Part shown: positions 49,582-62,489 of the stretch, in pieces | How the letters are laid out: the number at the start of each line of letters is the position of its first letter | How positions within the stretch are numbered: position 1 is the first letter of the stretch | Origin: Antedon bifida | Taxonomy: Eukaryota > Echinodermata > Crinoidea > Comatulida > Antedonidae | DNA: 64,000 nt | Direction of reading: 5' to 3' | Assembly (NCBI GenBank): GCA_963402885.1 | Contig: OY727100.1 | Location: 5,009,501 to 5,073,500, forward strand | Notes under the pieces: model-generated | What the model was told of the DNA's origin: nothing | Database searches by the model: none | What the model saw: only the letters and a program-made list of their open reading frames with translations | Translations under genes and position numbers: made by a program

Positions 49582-50549
49582 TGTTTTTTTATAACTTTCA
49601 TGATATTTGTATTTCAAAATGTGAATTAAACAAGGTTTCATAGCAAAACGAGTTTTAAGTATTATTGTTCACACACAAGAAGCTGGAAATAATTCCAAAA
49701 ACAAAAGCTTAACATTTCTGTTTAAAAAAAACTCCTAATAGCATGGTATGTAACATCATACCCCCATACAAAAAAATACACTTTTTCCTCAACGTAAACA
49801 AACACCTATTTCGACACAACAGTCTACTGTAATTTTGGTATCGAATAAATAATTGGTATACTTTGATAAGTCATTTCAGCCAAAATAGTTTGTTTAAAAA
49901 AAAAATCCTAATAGCATGGTATGTAACATCATACCCCCGCCCCCCACCCATACAAAAAAATACACTTTGTCCTCAACGTAAACAAACAAACAACAGTTTA
50001 CTGTAATTTTGTAGCCAGCGACTCCAAAGAACATCGGCCCTCGCAATGTCTTGTTTCTGAAAACAATACTATGCGGGGATCGAGGTTCTGGTACATGCAC
50101 ATGGTATCAGCCGGGGTCATGGTATACCAATTATTTATTCGACCCAACTCCCCACCTTTAAACTCACTCTGAAACGAACGCGATACCCCTATACTATTAT
50201 AAACTATCAATTATAGCAAGGAACTTGTTGATTGCACTTTTGTCCATTAATGTATGAAAACATTGTTTAGTCGAAGTTGATAATGTAAGCTATTCACATT
50301 AAATTAATAGGATAGTTTTATGTTAACATTATTGCGAAAATATCAAGAAACAAAAACAACAGTTGTTGCTGAATGCAACCGGCAAAAATAAACCGGGAAA
50401 GGGGGTCCTTTCAAATTGAACAGACACTCTGTTCATTCTAAATTAAGCAATTTATTCTTCTGTCTCTTTTGTATTTTCTCACACTAGGAATTATTCGTAC
50501 ATAAGATAGCGAATGATTTGCTTTGGTAGTGGAAGCGAACTTTGATAAG

Positions 50550-50998
50550 TCATTTCGGCCAAAATAGTCGCGAATAAACAACCTGGAGAGATGTTTCAAA
50601 GACCGGGGAGAATCGTTCGTTGTAATCAGGTGTGATCTTAAAGGTTCTTGCAGCTTCTCGAATGTTGCCATTGCTGTCATAAAGACAAACAATATCTGAT
50701 CCTTCAATAACAACACTCGCTCTCTCTGATATGTATGGCAAACCAATCAGAAGTGGTAGGAGGGTAAATGGGTCATCTCGACTGAAACTTAATGCCAGAC
50801 GGCTCCGTTGTTAATCAGAATCCTCAATTTCTCGCTACACATGCTGTCCATGGCTTCCAAATCGTTATTGAAGAAGCTTTGCAACGTCAGCAAGACGTAT
50901 TCCATCGGTGTTTCCCCACTTTCTGTTTGCGCATTTTGGGTTCGCTCCATTTGAACCATCCGAATTGCACATTGCACTGTGACACGTGCGCTCATCAT
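50550..50998 (-). pseudogene. Antisense open stretches in the cassette, unknown, not one continuous frame
   Basis: Head-to-head with the plus-strand gene, the minus strand shows MMSARVTVQCAIRMVQME through SMCSEKLRILINNG, and in another frame SVVIEGSDIVCLYDSNGNI to LQVVYSRLFWPK. Equivalent stretches occur at 47938-48397 and 53155-53603. No copy has a single open frame across them. Composition looks coding, but no family is recognised. Confidence 0.4.
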
Positions 50999-51162
50999 TT
51001 CCGATCTGTGTTGGTACGCGCGCGTTTTACTAGTGTATGCGGGTCAAATTGTACTATGGAAACGGCAATAATAAACATTCAATTGAACAGCTAAAACGAA
51101 GAAGATCGTTTTATACTGACCACATCTGCTATTACTAACTAGAAATCTAAGAGAATTAATAA

Positions 51163-52188
51163 ATGGATATGCCAAATGGTAAGATAATTTACTTATGTAG
51201 TATTTTTATTATTATATAATATTGTAATTGCATTGATTATTAAATTGATTTAGGCCTATACTGTACAACAATTCATTTTCATTTCTTTTGTTATTAAGGT
51301 CCTGTGCATAAGTCTGGGACCCGTCGTAGACATGAATCGAACAACCGAGAGCGCTCTCTCGAATTACCGTCATCGTTTAGAAGACCTAAACAAGTTCCAG
51401 TAAATTCAACAAATGATTCTGATGCTGGAACAATCAGAAACTTGCTAGCAAGTGCCGATTCTGAGATTCAACGGTTTACTGATCTGATGTCCGATTACGT
51501 CGACTTAGCCGATAGACGAGTTAAAAATTTACAAGAACCACCGGCTGGTGCTTTCCCCGGAGGAGGAACGACAGATGAAAAAATACAATATTATGAAAAC
51601 AGACGTCGGATGTGTGCACACGCATACGAAATGAGTTTGAAATCAAGAAAACGTGATGAAAATGCGAATAATTTACAGATTTTCCAAGATGACGGTTTTA
51701 GAAAGAGATATTTTCTGAGAAAAGAAATGAGGATGGAAATGAAATGCAAAGCAGAGGAAGAATTTGCACAGCTATGCGAATACATAGTTGAAATCAGACA
51801 ACGTAAATTTAATCGTGCTAATAGTGTAGCCGATGTTCAAGAAGTTGGACATTCCCGCTCAAATGAAGAGTCACAGGCGTTACTGACTAGACGACAGTTA
51901 GTTGAGAGCGAAGATGGGAATAGAGTAATGGATCATAGTGCTGGTGATGGAGCAACGAACCAACACCAAGGAGATGTAATGGCACGTCGTGACGAGACCA
52001 CGACGCCAGCCATTGATGGTGATAACGCAACAGTAGGCAGTAATCAACAGGAAGGTACTACTTCCCAACCTCGCCGCCACCGTTGGCGAATTCGTGTGCC
52101 GTGGCTTCGACGGATCTGGCGATGGGCACGCAAGCATCGACGGCGAAACAGCAGAAGTATCCCGGATGCTGCAGCAGACAACCAATAG
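51163..52188 (+). CDS. Unknown basic-tailed protein, cassette copy 2
   Basis: Exons 51163-51178 and 51299-52188. The codon that is ATG at 48700 in copy 1 is GTG here, so the start must be the mini-exon (MDMPNG, then PVHKSG). It has one extra Gly (FPGGGTT) and few substitutions compared with copy 1. The open frame over about 890 bp and sparse changes suggest a working gene or very recent duplication. Confidence 0.7.
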
Positions 52189-52604
52189 TGTTTTTTTATA
52201 ACTTTCATGATATTTGTATTTCAAAATGTGAATTAAACAAGGTTTCATAGCAAAACGAGTTTTAAGTATTATTGTTCACACACAAGAAGCTGGAAATAAT
52301 TCCAAAAACAAAAGCTTAACATTTCTGTTTAAAAAAAACTCCTAATAGCATGGTATGTAACATCATACCCCCATACAAAAAAATACACTTTTTCCTCAAC
52401 GTAAACAAACACCTATTTCGACACAACAGTCTACTGTAATTTTGGTATCGAATAAATAATTGGTATACTTTGATAAGTCATTTCAGCCAAAATAGTTTGT
52501 TTAAAAAAAAAATCCTAATAGCATGGTATGTAACATCATACCCCCGCCCCCCACCCATACAAAAAAATACACTTTGTCCTCAACGTAAACAAACAAACAA
52601 CAGT

Positions 52605-52853
52605 TTACTGTAATTTTGTAGCCAGCGACTCCAAAGAACATCGGCCCTCGCAATGTCTTGTTTCTGAAAACAATACTATGCGGGGATCGAGGTTCTGGTA
52701 CATGCACATGGTATCAGCCGGGGTCATGGTATACCAATTATTTATTCGACCCAACTCCCCACCTTTAAACTCACTCTGAAACGAACGCGATACCCCTTTA
52801 CTATATAAACTATCAATTATAGCAAGGAACTTGTTGATTGCACTTTTGTCCAT
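52605..52853 (-). CDS. Small minus-strand ORF, 82 aa, across the cassette junction
   Basis: MDKSAINKFLAIIDSLYSKG through SLESLATKLQ reads open only at the cassette 2/3 junction. At the 1/2 junction the same region has an early stop, and at the left flank it is lost. Coding status uncertain; no family recognised. Confidence 0.3.
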   Translation of the reverse strand: MDKSAINKFLAIIDSLYSKGVSRSFQSEFKGGELGRINNWYTMTPADTMCMYQNLDPRIVLFSETRHCEGRCSLESLATKLQ

Positions 52854-53767
52854 TAATGTATGAAAACATTGTTTAGTCGAAGTTGATAATGTAAGCTATT
52901 CACATTAAATTAATAGGATAGTTTTATGTTAACATTATTGCGAAAATATCAAGAAACAAAAACAACAGTTGTTGCTGAATGCAACCGACAAAAATAAACC
53001 GGGAAAGGGGGTCCTTTCAAATTGAACAGACACTCTGTTCATTCTAAATTAAGCAATTTATTCTTCTGTCTCTTTTGTATTTCTCACACTAGGAATTATT
53101 CGTACATAAGATAGCGAATGATTTGCTTTGGTAGTGGAAGCGAACTTTGATAAGTCATTTCGGCCAAAATAGTCGCGAATAAACAACCTGGAGAGATGTT
53201 TCAAAGACCGGGGAGAATCGTTCGTTGTAATCAGGTGTGATCTTAAAGGTTCTTGCAGCTTCTCGAATGTTGCCATTGCTGTCATAAAGACAAACAATAT
53301 CTGATCCTTCAATAACAACACTCGCTCTCTCTGATATGTATGGCAAACCAATCAGAAGTGGTAGGAGGGTAAATGGGTCATCTCGACTGAAACTTAATGC
53401 CAGACGGCTCCGTTGTTAATCAGAATCCTCAATTTCTCGCTACACATGCTGTCCATGGCTTCCAAATCGTTATTGAAGAAGCTTTGCAACGTCAGCAAGA
53501 CGTATTCCATCGGTGTTTCCCCACTTTCTGTTTGCGCATTTTGGGTTCGCTCCATTTGAACCATCCGAATTGCACATTGCACTGTGACACGTGCGCTCAT
53601 CATTTCCGATCTGTGTTGGTACGCGCGCGTTTTACTAGTGTATGCGGGTCAAATTGTACTATGGAAACGGCAATAATAAACATTCAATTGAACAGCTAAA
53701 ACGAAGAAGATCGTTTTATACTGACCACATCTGCTATTACTAACTAGAAATCTAAGAGAATTAATAA

Positions 53768-54790
53768 ATGGATATGCCAAATGGTAAGATAATTTACTTA
53801 TGTAGTATTTTTATTATTATATAATATTGTAATTGCATTGATTATTAAATTGATTTAGGCCTATACTGTACAACAATTCATTTTCATTTCTTTTGTTATT
53901 AAGGTCCTGTGCATAAGTCTGGGACCCGTCGTAGACATGAATCGAACAACCGAGAGCGCTCTCTCGAATTACCGTCATCGTTTAGAAGACCTAAACAAGT
54001 TCCAGTAAATTCAACAAATGATTCTGATGCTGGAACAATCAGAAACTTGCTAGCAAGTGCCGATTCTGAGATTCAACGGTTTACTGATCTGATGTCCGAT
54101 TACGTCGACTTAGCCGATAGACGAGTTAAAAATTTACAAGAACCACCGGCTGGTGCTTTCCCCGGAGGAACGACAGATGAAAAAATACAATATTATGAAA
54201 ACAGACGTCGGATGTGTGCACACGCATACGAAATGAGTTTGAAATCAAGAAAACGTGATGAAAATGCGAAGAATTTACAGATTTTCCCAGATGACGGTTT
54301 TAGAAAGAGATATTTTCTGAGAAAAGAAATGAGGATGGAAATGAAACGCAAAGCAGAGGAAGAATTTGCACAGCTATGCGAATACATAGTTGAAATCAGA
54401 CAACGTAAATTTAATCGTGCTAATAGTGTAGCCGATGTTCAAGAAGTTGGACATTCCCGCTCAAATGAAGAGTCACAGGCGTTACTGACTAGACGACAGT
54501 TAGTTGAGAGCGAAGATGGGAATAGAGTAATGGATCATAGTGCTGGTGATGGAGCAACGAACCAACACCAAGGAGATGTAATGGTACGTCGTGACGAGAC
54601 CACGACGCCAGCCATTGATGGTGATAACGCAACAGTAGGCAGTAATCAACAGGAAGGTACTACTTCCCAACCTCGCCGCCACCGTTGGCGAATTCGTGTG
54701 CCGTGGCTTCGACGGATCTGGCGATGGGCACGCAAGCATCGACGGCGAAACAGCAGAAGTATCCCGGAGGCTGCAGCAGACAACCAATAG
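53768..54790 (+). CDS. Unknown basic-tailed protein, cassette copy 3
   Basis: Exons 53768-53783 and 53904-54790. Almost the same as copy 2, with a few replacements (ENAKNLQIFPDD, VMVRRDE, SIPEAAADNQ). The 3' flank is shortened after 54880. Same architecture and mini-exon start. Confidence 0.7.
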
Positions 54791-55090
54791 TGTTTTTTTT
54801 TTAACTTTCATGATATCTGTATTTCAAAATGTGAATTAAACAAGGTTTCATAGCAAAACGAGTTTTAAGTATTATTGTTCACACGACACACAAGAAGAAC
54901 ACCTTTCGACACAACAGTCTACTGTAATTTTGTAGCCAGCGACTCCAAAGAACCTCGGCCCTCGCATTATCTTGTTTCTGAAAACAATACTATGCGGGGA
55001 TCGAGGTTCTGGTACATGCACATGATATACCAATTACTTATTCGACCCAACTCCCCACCCTTAAACTCACTCTGAAACGAACGATACACA

Positions 55091-55274
55091 AGAAGTAGGG
55101 AAATGAAGATAAATATAGTCTTCTCCAACCCTGGACTTCTATAACGTTAATAGTTAATCTATAATATGATGAAATGGGATCTAAATTTTAATTAAGTGGC
55201 AGAAAAAAACATTTAGTATGAAATTAAGGGTGTTGCCTGGGCAACTGGGGAAAACACCTCTGCGTCCGCCCCTG
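55091..55274. mobile_element. Partial second copy of the hAT-like MITE (right flank of the array)
   Basis: About 95 percent identical to 47362-47544, in the same orientation, ending with the intact terminus CCGCCCCTG. GCAGGT lies at this end (55274-55279) and also directly before the left terminus (46775-46780). Confidence 0.85.
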
Positions 55275-55662
55275 CAGGTGATTATGTGCATAAAAAATTA
55301 TGCGAGTGATTTTTTCCCCACGGACAATGAATTGCACAGCCAATCAAATGACTAAATCATTTGCTGGTCAAATTGCAACTTTTAATATTGTCCATCATCC
55401 ACGTTATCAGCTGCAAAGAAATTACAAGATTAATTCACCAAAATGTACAGTAGGTCTCGCCATCATGTGACTTTTTAAAGAATAATTCACAACAGAGAAA
55501 TCAGGAAACCATTTTCACAGGCAAAAAACAAAATTTATTTACATAAGAAAATACAAGTCACAAAGTCTTATAGACAAAGTATAAATTGTTTATGAACTAC
55601 AAACTATACCAGACTATTATTTTGCCAAGTGATAATTGGACAGAGTTAATTCAGTAATTATC
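55275..55662. other. RTTN 3' UTR and downstream flank
   Basis: Non-coding. A minus-strand AATAAA at 55539-55534 lies about 124 bp after the RTTN stop and is the likely polyadenylation signal. Confidence 0.6.
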
Positions 55663-58600
55663 CTATTCCATAACAATGTTCAATATATTCTTCAATGCTT
55701 GTTGGTACTGCATAAACAATGACACCTCCTGGTTGTATGGGGATGCTTGTTCAACCTTCAGTTTAGCCTCAGCTTGTAGAACCTGTTGAGCAAGTCCAGA
55801 ATTTTTCAAGGATACTTTAGCCTAAATAAAACAGAAAAGAGTAAATATGTGTAAATAATATATTACAAGAAATGTTATTTAGTGTAATTCAGAGAAGGAA
55901 TCCTCAACTGAAAATGATATTACCTTCTGACTGTTTGTTGCCAATGACCATAAAGCGGTGGATGCTATGTGCCTGGAATTTAAGGAATCTGCATGTAGCT
56001 GAGACATTAGGAACTTTACCACTTTATCTAAATGAAATTACATGAAATACTGTAAATAATAACATTTAATAATAATCCAATTTTAATTTTCATCACTAAA
56101 TTTTGTAAATATCAACCCGGATTTATTATATCTAGAAATATATGTGAATAACCCAATAGTTTGTTGTTTAATATCATAATATATTTGTTTTAAGTCCTCA
56201 TAAAAAGTGTATGCTTACCAGAAGCTAGAAGCTTTGGTTTATTGGTGGTGTTGAAACACAAGTTGCGGATAATCATAAGTGCAGGTTGGCTTAAACTAGT
56301 GGTTGGTAACATGGCATATTCAAGTAGCAGCTCCAAAGAACCTATAAGAAAGTAATAGCATAACTATTATTAAACAGCCTTAAATATCCCCATCTGTTAA
56401 ACTACATTTTGACATGTGAGCCTGATAATACAAACAAAGAAAAAAGGGAACAACTTTGATATTGGTTATTAAATAGTTTTTTAAATATGAATGGTAAGTA
56501 ATTGTTGCAACATGCACGTAAAAGGAGAACATACAAATGAACATTGGGATGCTCTGAAAAAGGTCGTTAACTGAAAACATGGAGAGGAGGGAGGGAAGTT
56601 GAATTTAGTTTACTTCGCCAAACTGGCGAGTTGATGTCTTTTTATTTTTTTTGTGTTTGCATCTTTGACATCGATATTGGTTATTAAATAGTTTAAAAAA
56701 AATATAAATAGCAGGTCATTGAATTGCAACATGTACTTAAAAGGAGAACATCTGAAAAGCATCACAAATTAAGTGCAGGTAGACCAATGACATTCCATGA
56801 TGGTGAAACATATGACACCCAAAACAAATGTGTTGACTCCAGTACACATTTGAACATTTGCGTTTTAGGATGATTGGTGTTGCAACCTATGCTGACACAA
56901 AAAAAAACAAAAACATTTCTGGCTTTACTAGTTCTTTGGTGTGAATGCAATACCCTATCTGGACAACGGTACAAATCTATTGATGGATCCAGCTGGCCCG
57001 GTTCCCCTAAATTTAGAAAATTTCAATGCATAAGATAGGACAATTTTTAGGCCCAGCTCACACATTAACGAACATTTTCAGTATGTTCTCTTACCTGTAA
57101 TCCTCATAATCATAATCTGCCCTTCAGTTGAGAAACTAAGATTAGTGAGTAGATGCAACCAGCGCTGCGAGTTGAGCACTTTACTCTGCATATCCTTGCC
57201 TCTCTTTGCCGGTGTTACCTCTATAAAACCCTGCAAGAAGTTACTCTTCCATAATATACTTCTACATTCAGCAGACCACATCAAATTACCAAGAACATTG
57301 AAAAGTTGCTGCTGTACTTCTGTATCCTCCCCTTTGTTTGAAATGGTCTTGACCCGTTCTCGGTCTGCAAGCTTGATGAGACTGTGAAGGAGGGAGTTTC
57401 CACTATGTCCAGCAGGGGTTGAAGCCATAGAGATACACACTACATGCAAATATGTTAAATGTTTAGAGATACATAACATCGATAAGAAAGTAGAGGTCTC
57501 CATTAAAATATTTATATTTTGTACCCAGTTAGCATCATTATAATTATGTCTCTTAAATGTACAATCTAGTATTTATTTATTATCAGTATTTAGGCACATG
57601 GCCAAGGATTAACAATTGTAAATTAATCACTGTCCTATCAGGGGATATTCTGTGAACCAGTTCACTAGGGTAACCCCCTACTCATCTTGAATGATAAACT
57701 GGGTTCTTTAAAGTGCACACACTTTTAAACTATGTACAATGGTTTTCTAATCTTTATCCGAGAAGACTTTTTCCACCACCAGAACTAGGAAGGAGTGAGT
57801 CAGCCTCGAACCTATGCCGATATTATTGGCTCTTTAGGTACAGTCCCCCTGCCTAATAGCTGCTCTCCATTACAAAAACTACTGATTAATATTATAATAT
57901 TGATTGATTAAATGTTTACCTGTGGGGCACTTGGCTGTGTATGTAGACATAAAGTTAAGCACACTTAACAACAATGGCTGCTCCAATAGACACCATGACC
58001 ACAAGCTTTGGATTAGTCCACTTAGTCCAACAAGATAGCCTGCCATCTAAAGTGTTAAAAACATAAATACTGTACTTCATTATCATTGCTTAAATAAAGA
58101 GAAAGAACTGGTATACCACTAACCACTTTTTTAACATTTGTAGCAGCCTCTGATGATACCAACAATGCTGTACATGTTGACAACTCCTTCAAAACTATTT
58201 CACTAAATAGTTTTTAAAACACACCTGAGTTTTTGTTGCTGCCTTCTTGAATGCTTAGGCCAAGGCATCTTGTTGAAAATAGGTGTGTTTTATATTCATG
58301 CAATAGTACAAATAATTTAATTTGGGTGAAAAATGAAATTTCTATTTTCATCTCATGAAATTATTTGTACCATTGCACTCATTGCAAACATTCATTATCT
58401 GCATGTATGCATCATGTTTCAGACCATGTTTTCCATCAAAGCAATGTTATTCCACATTCCAGGTTATGTTATTTGTTTTGTCTATGTCATCACTCACAAA
58501 GGCTGTACTTCTTCTAATTCTTACCTTGATTTCTGTGCTTGCAAACATGAAATTCTGAAGCAGGTTAAAAGCTGAAATGAGCTCAGAAATCAATGGATCA

Positions 58601-61600
58601 TCCTGTATAAATAAAAACATAAATATATCACAACTATAATGTCAATGGCCATGCAGTTTGAATACATTAAATAATAACCTAATACTGTTTATAACACACC
58701 TGAGTAGATTCTTATCATTTGATTGGAAGATTGTGGGTCACATGATATGAACAATTTTTCGTTCAATTGTGGTATATTCCCATTGTTATATTCTCGTTGA
58801 ATTTTGTATATTGTTACAAAATAAGCAATCACACAAGACACACAGCTACTGTAGGCTGTTGACGGATAGCGTTCACAAATCAAACTGTAGTGTGAACTAT
58901 CTACTGTATTGTTTTACTCTGGCTCTTTAAATGGTTTAGGCCTTGGCCTAGCCTCTCGTTAAAAGTAGGTATTTTTATAACAAATAATGAGTGTTTTTTA
59001 TTTGTGCAACGGAACCAATAATTTCATGAATTGAATGAAAAATGAAATGAAAATGTTTTATTTCACACCCCACATACTGTATGTGTTCTACTAATAAAGT
59101 ACACTTACTCTTTATTAGTAGAACACATACATATTGTAATTGGAAACGATGGACACAATAACACGTATGATAGACAGATGTAACTTTAATTAAATGTAAA
59201 AACAAAGAAAAGTTTTAAAAGTTGATATGTACCTTCTTTTTTGAGTGTTTTGCCATTTTTAATGCTTCAATTTTCAGCTTTTCTTGTATAAACTTCATGT
59301 TGCTTACTAAACTATCAAGAAGGCCAGCTGAAGAAAAAATAAATATTAAAGCAGGAAAAAAAATCAGACTAATTGAAGCAATTTACCCAGTATCCTACAG
59401 CTTAAAAAAGACAAAACATGCCCTACTCTTATTGTCTCGTCCTTTGAATGCTTTGTTGATCTGTTGATCAGTGTATGATACAATAAGTAAAAGATTTTCA
59501 CCATGAATGTGACAGTGATAGATAGGATACCAGAGGGCCTAATATGAACATTTTTCATTTATGATAATTGTCAATGTAATATCAGATTACCTTTCATAGC
59601 TGTATCCTTAGCGGTGTTGCATACAGCTAGCAGTGTCTTCAATGCCTGGTAGATGGCCATGTTCTCTTCTTGTTGCGAAGAACCTAGAGACTTAGGAAGG
59701 GTACCATCATAGCCCTGCAATATCACCTCACATAAAGTACTTCCACTTGCTATGGAGTCTATAATAATATATAAACATTAAACATCAATTGAAAAGCAAT
59801 AATCTTTGGAAAGGTATATGAAAGAAACAGACTATATACAAAGATATCCAGTCTTTGTGAACTCATAAATATTTGACAACAGACAACAATTAATTAATTA
59901 TAATTAAATTGTATAGTACCTCCATTATATTGTACAGATTCATCAAGCAAATCAATAATAGCTTTTGTTAAATCTGCATTAGTCTCTACACTGTTATCTT
60001 GTCCTTCGTATGAAAAAAGATGAGCCAGAAAATGCAGAGAAGCTATCCTTGTTGTTGAATATGTTGGTACCTTCAAAACATGTACAATACAGTCTATAAA
60101 ATAAATATAAAACAATTTTTCTACACATTTCATTTCTAAAGCAATGTAAATATTGTATAGAAATTGTATTATAAAAACTGCTACAGGAGGTATATTATTA
60201 TACAGGAAAATCCAAATTGTATGGTAAAAAGAATCTGTTCTAGATTACAGATGGTGTCCGCTTATGAGAGGTACAAAATTCACTGGCTTTTGAATGAGTG
60301 TCCGTTATGAGAGTCATCAACTTATGACAATTGTCCATACAGGGATGTTCAACTGCATTATGATTATTCCAACCTGAATCTAGATCTAAAATAACTGTGA
60401 GTTGTTTTTTTATTACTATGTTATTGCGGTGGAGGAAAAAAACAGATCTTTGTTTTAACCTGTAGTTCTGGGCCAACATTTACTAAGGACATTTTGCAGT
60501 TGTTCTGTACTGTAAGCAGCATTTAGCCTGATCATGGTGGAGAAAATGGCAAACACACACTGCCATACTCTCATAAGTAGATCATGCAGTGTGGAGTCTA
60601 CAAAAGAAAACACAGAAACATATTTTTAAAAAGTAATAAAAATACTGTATTAGTAGTTTTAAATTAGAATAATACTGTACCATATTCAGACGTAATTAAA
60701 TTGTTAATTGTTTGACTTGACTCACCAAGTATAGCGGCAACATTTAGAGCAAGAAGACCACAGCATTTTGGAAGCAGATTAAATCCTACTAATCTCTTAA
60801 TATTATCATGATCCTGGATAATCTGGCATAAGATTAGATCAAGTATTTGAGCCACCATAACTAAATGATGTTGTAAAATTCTTGTAGAGGAGATGTTGGA
60901 AGCCGTGAGATCTTTTAGGTACCCATCAAGTAACTTCACATCAATTAACCTACATATTTAAATGAAAAATTAGAAGCAAATACAAGCCAACATCTTGAAA
61001 TTATGATTGTATTAGGCCATGGGAAATAGATTATGGTTCTCCTCAGGCCACCTGTGTGTGAAATTACATCCACATAAACAAGTTACATCTGCCATCTTTG
61101 GTTTTATAAGAAACTCAGTATGTGGTAATATTTGTTGCACTATTTCTCATTATCTTCTCATTTGGATTTGATGTAAAACCATTGGTACAGTGTACATAAA
61201 ATACACTATTCACTGCACTGTGTGTAGAAGTCCTAATCTGCAATGTCTTAAAGCCTATTCAGACTTTGATATTTACCGGGGTAAGCTGATTTCTTACAGT
61301 GACAATGAATGAAACCAACTTATCCAGAAAAATAAGCCTTCGGTTTCCAGTAAACTGATCATGAAAATTGTCATTCCTATTATTTACCTTAGCATAATCT
61401 CTGTAGTGGAGTTATTGGTCAAGGATGTACATGTATCTGAGGGCACAACAGACACCAGATTGTGCAAGACACGGCATAGTCCAGTTACTAGTTCAGGTGT
61501 TACCACACTAACTTCAGTACCTTTACTTATCATGCTTATTGAACTATTGTAGGAGCTGGTGACAGTAGAACTGCTAGAAGATCCTGGAAGTTGATTACCA

Positions 61601-62339
61601 AAATGAAAAAAGAAAAACAATTAAATTAAAAGCAACAGCAAAATAAATGAATAAATCCTATAATTCTAAACACTGGAAAGATTTAGACTAGACTATGCAC
61701 GATGAACCTCTATCATGAGGTTCACCCATCGCGAGGAAAAAGATGATTAACAAATTTAACAAATAATGAATGTATTCATTGAATGGAATATTCGGTAAAA
61801 TATTGACTGATCTTCATGCTTGTGGTAGTATTGCAGCACTCGATGCAGCTAGGCTTGCCAATGTTTAGAACAACAATAATTTACCTTGTTGACCAGGTAT
61901 AGCAGGTCTTTCAAGTCCACTCATAGCATTGTTGTCGTGATTTCCTGATGCAGATATTGCCTGTAACAATGATTAAACTATTTATGTATTTTGTTAGTGC
62001 AAGTACATACTGAAGTACAGTATTAGGAATATGAGACACAAATAATTATATAAGTTTTGATACTACGTATAGTAAATTGAATGGTTATATGATTGCTTAT
62101 CTTCTAGAATGAACACATGAAGAAGTTTAAAAATGTTTTCTGTTTACTGCATTAGAACAGAATTAAGGGCTTGAGATTATAATGAGAATAAACACATTTA
62201 AAAAAATTCAATTTCATTAACTTTTGTCTTTTTTCTATTTGAAAGATAAATACAGTACATTCCTATTTTATTATTTCCAATATTACACAAAAAAATATCC
62301 TTACATTATGTGAACTCGTAAGTGAACTGACAACTGTAC
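55663..62339 (-). CDS. RTTN: Rotatin (RTTN), C-terminal third, 14 exons, 5' part outside window
   Basis: Exons in transcript order: 62339-62305, 61960-61885, 61583-61388, 60949-60726, 60597-60460, 60093-59920, 59758-59591, 59327-59233, 58602-58525, 58046-57920, 57439-57095, 56341-56219, 56027-55924, 55821-55663. All have GT-AG borders and phases fit, giving about 680 aa of the roughly 2,200-aa family protein. Recognisable stretches include DTAMKAGLLDSLVSNMKFI, ASTPAGHSGNSLLHSL, SILWKSNFLQGF, SFSTEGQIMIMRITGSLELL, RNLCFNTTNKPKLLAS and IASTALWSLATNSQKAKVSL. These match the armadillo-like C-terminal region of vertebrate rotatin as I recall it. The family is known for roles at centrioles and basal bodies, in ciliogenesis and left-right asymmetry. 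A linker rich in Ser (about 61550) is probably disordered. The exon upstream of 62339 was not found; a LINE insertion lies there. Confidence 0.92.
57545..57870 (-). mobile_element. tRNA-derived SINE in an RTTN intron
   Basis: Same family as 36175-36490: the complement of gagtcagcctcgaacctatg gives a box B (ggttcgaggc), with the shared gggttctttaaagtgcacac body. Confidence 0.6.
58685..59050. repeat. TIR-element relative in an RTTN intron
   Basis: The left part (acacctgagtagattcttatcatttgattgg..gtgggtcacatg) resembles the 8.8-kb element end. The right part (caaataatgagtgttttttatttg) resembles its right flank near 9920. No coding content. A further partial relative may lie at 58210-58330. Confidence 0.5.
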
Positions 62340-62407
62340 CTGAAAAAAAAATCCAAAAAAAAATCAGATTACCATGCACTTTAAATAACCTAGTACTTCC
62401 TAAGATT

Positions 62408-62489
62408 GTTGCGGTCAAAAGCCTTCCATACTTTGATGGCGCTCCATATTCAATTAGACGTTGAGGGCTCTGGGGCTTCAACATTATCA
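62408..62489. repeat. 82-bp direct repeat, left copy
   Basis: Nearly identical to 63517-63598 (gttgcggtcaaaagccttcc at the start, ggggcttcaacattatca at the end). The two flank the LINE ORF1 fragment. Confidence 0.85.

Larger units (their letters stand above)
47545..55090. repeat. Three tandem gene cassettes of about 2.6, 2.6 and 2.3 kb
   Basis: Anchored on aacgaacgcg at 47551, 50173 and 52780, ending near 55083. Cassettes 2 and 3 are almost identical; cassette 1 is more diverged. Cassette 3 lacks about 300 bp near its 3' end. Each holds a plus-strand two-exon gene and minus-strand open stretches. A short internal duplication (cctaatagcatggtatgtaa) occurs twice in cassettes 1 and 2. Confidence 0.93.

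Noticed and set aside
49291-49641. 116-codon minus-strand frame opposite the cassette gene (also in the other copies)
   Set aside because: Shadow of the plus-strand coding exon; the plus frame is longer and spliced sensibly.
46781-55274. LTR-type element, because direct repeats flank the array
   Set aside because: The repeats lack LTR-like ends and promoter, no primer site or reverse transcriptase lies inside, and the repeat is the tail of a TIR MITE.
62373-62399. A 27-bp candidate RTTN exon with matching phase
   Set aside because: The intron to the next exon (62340-62372) would be only 33 bp, too short for normal splicing, and it abuts repeat sequence.
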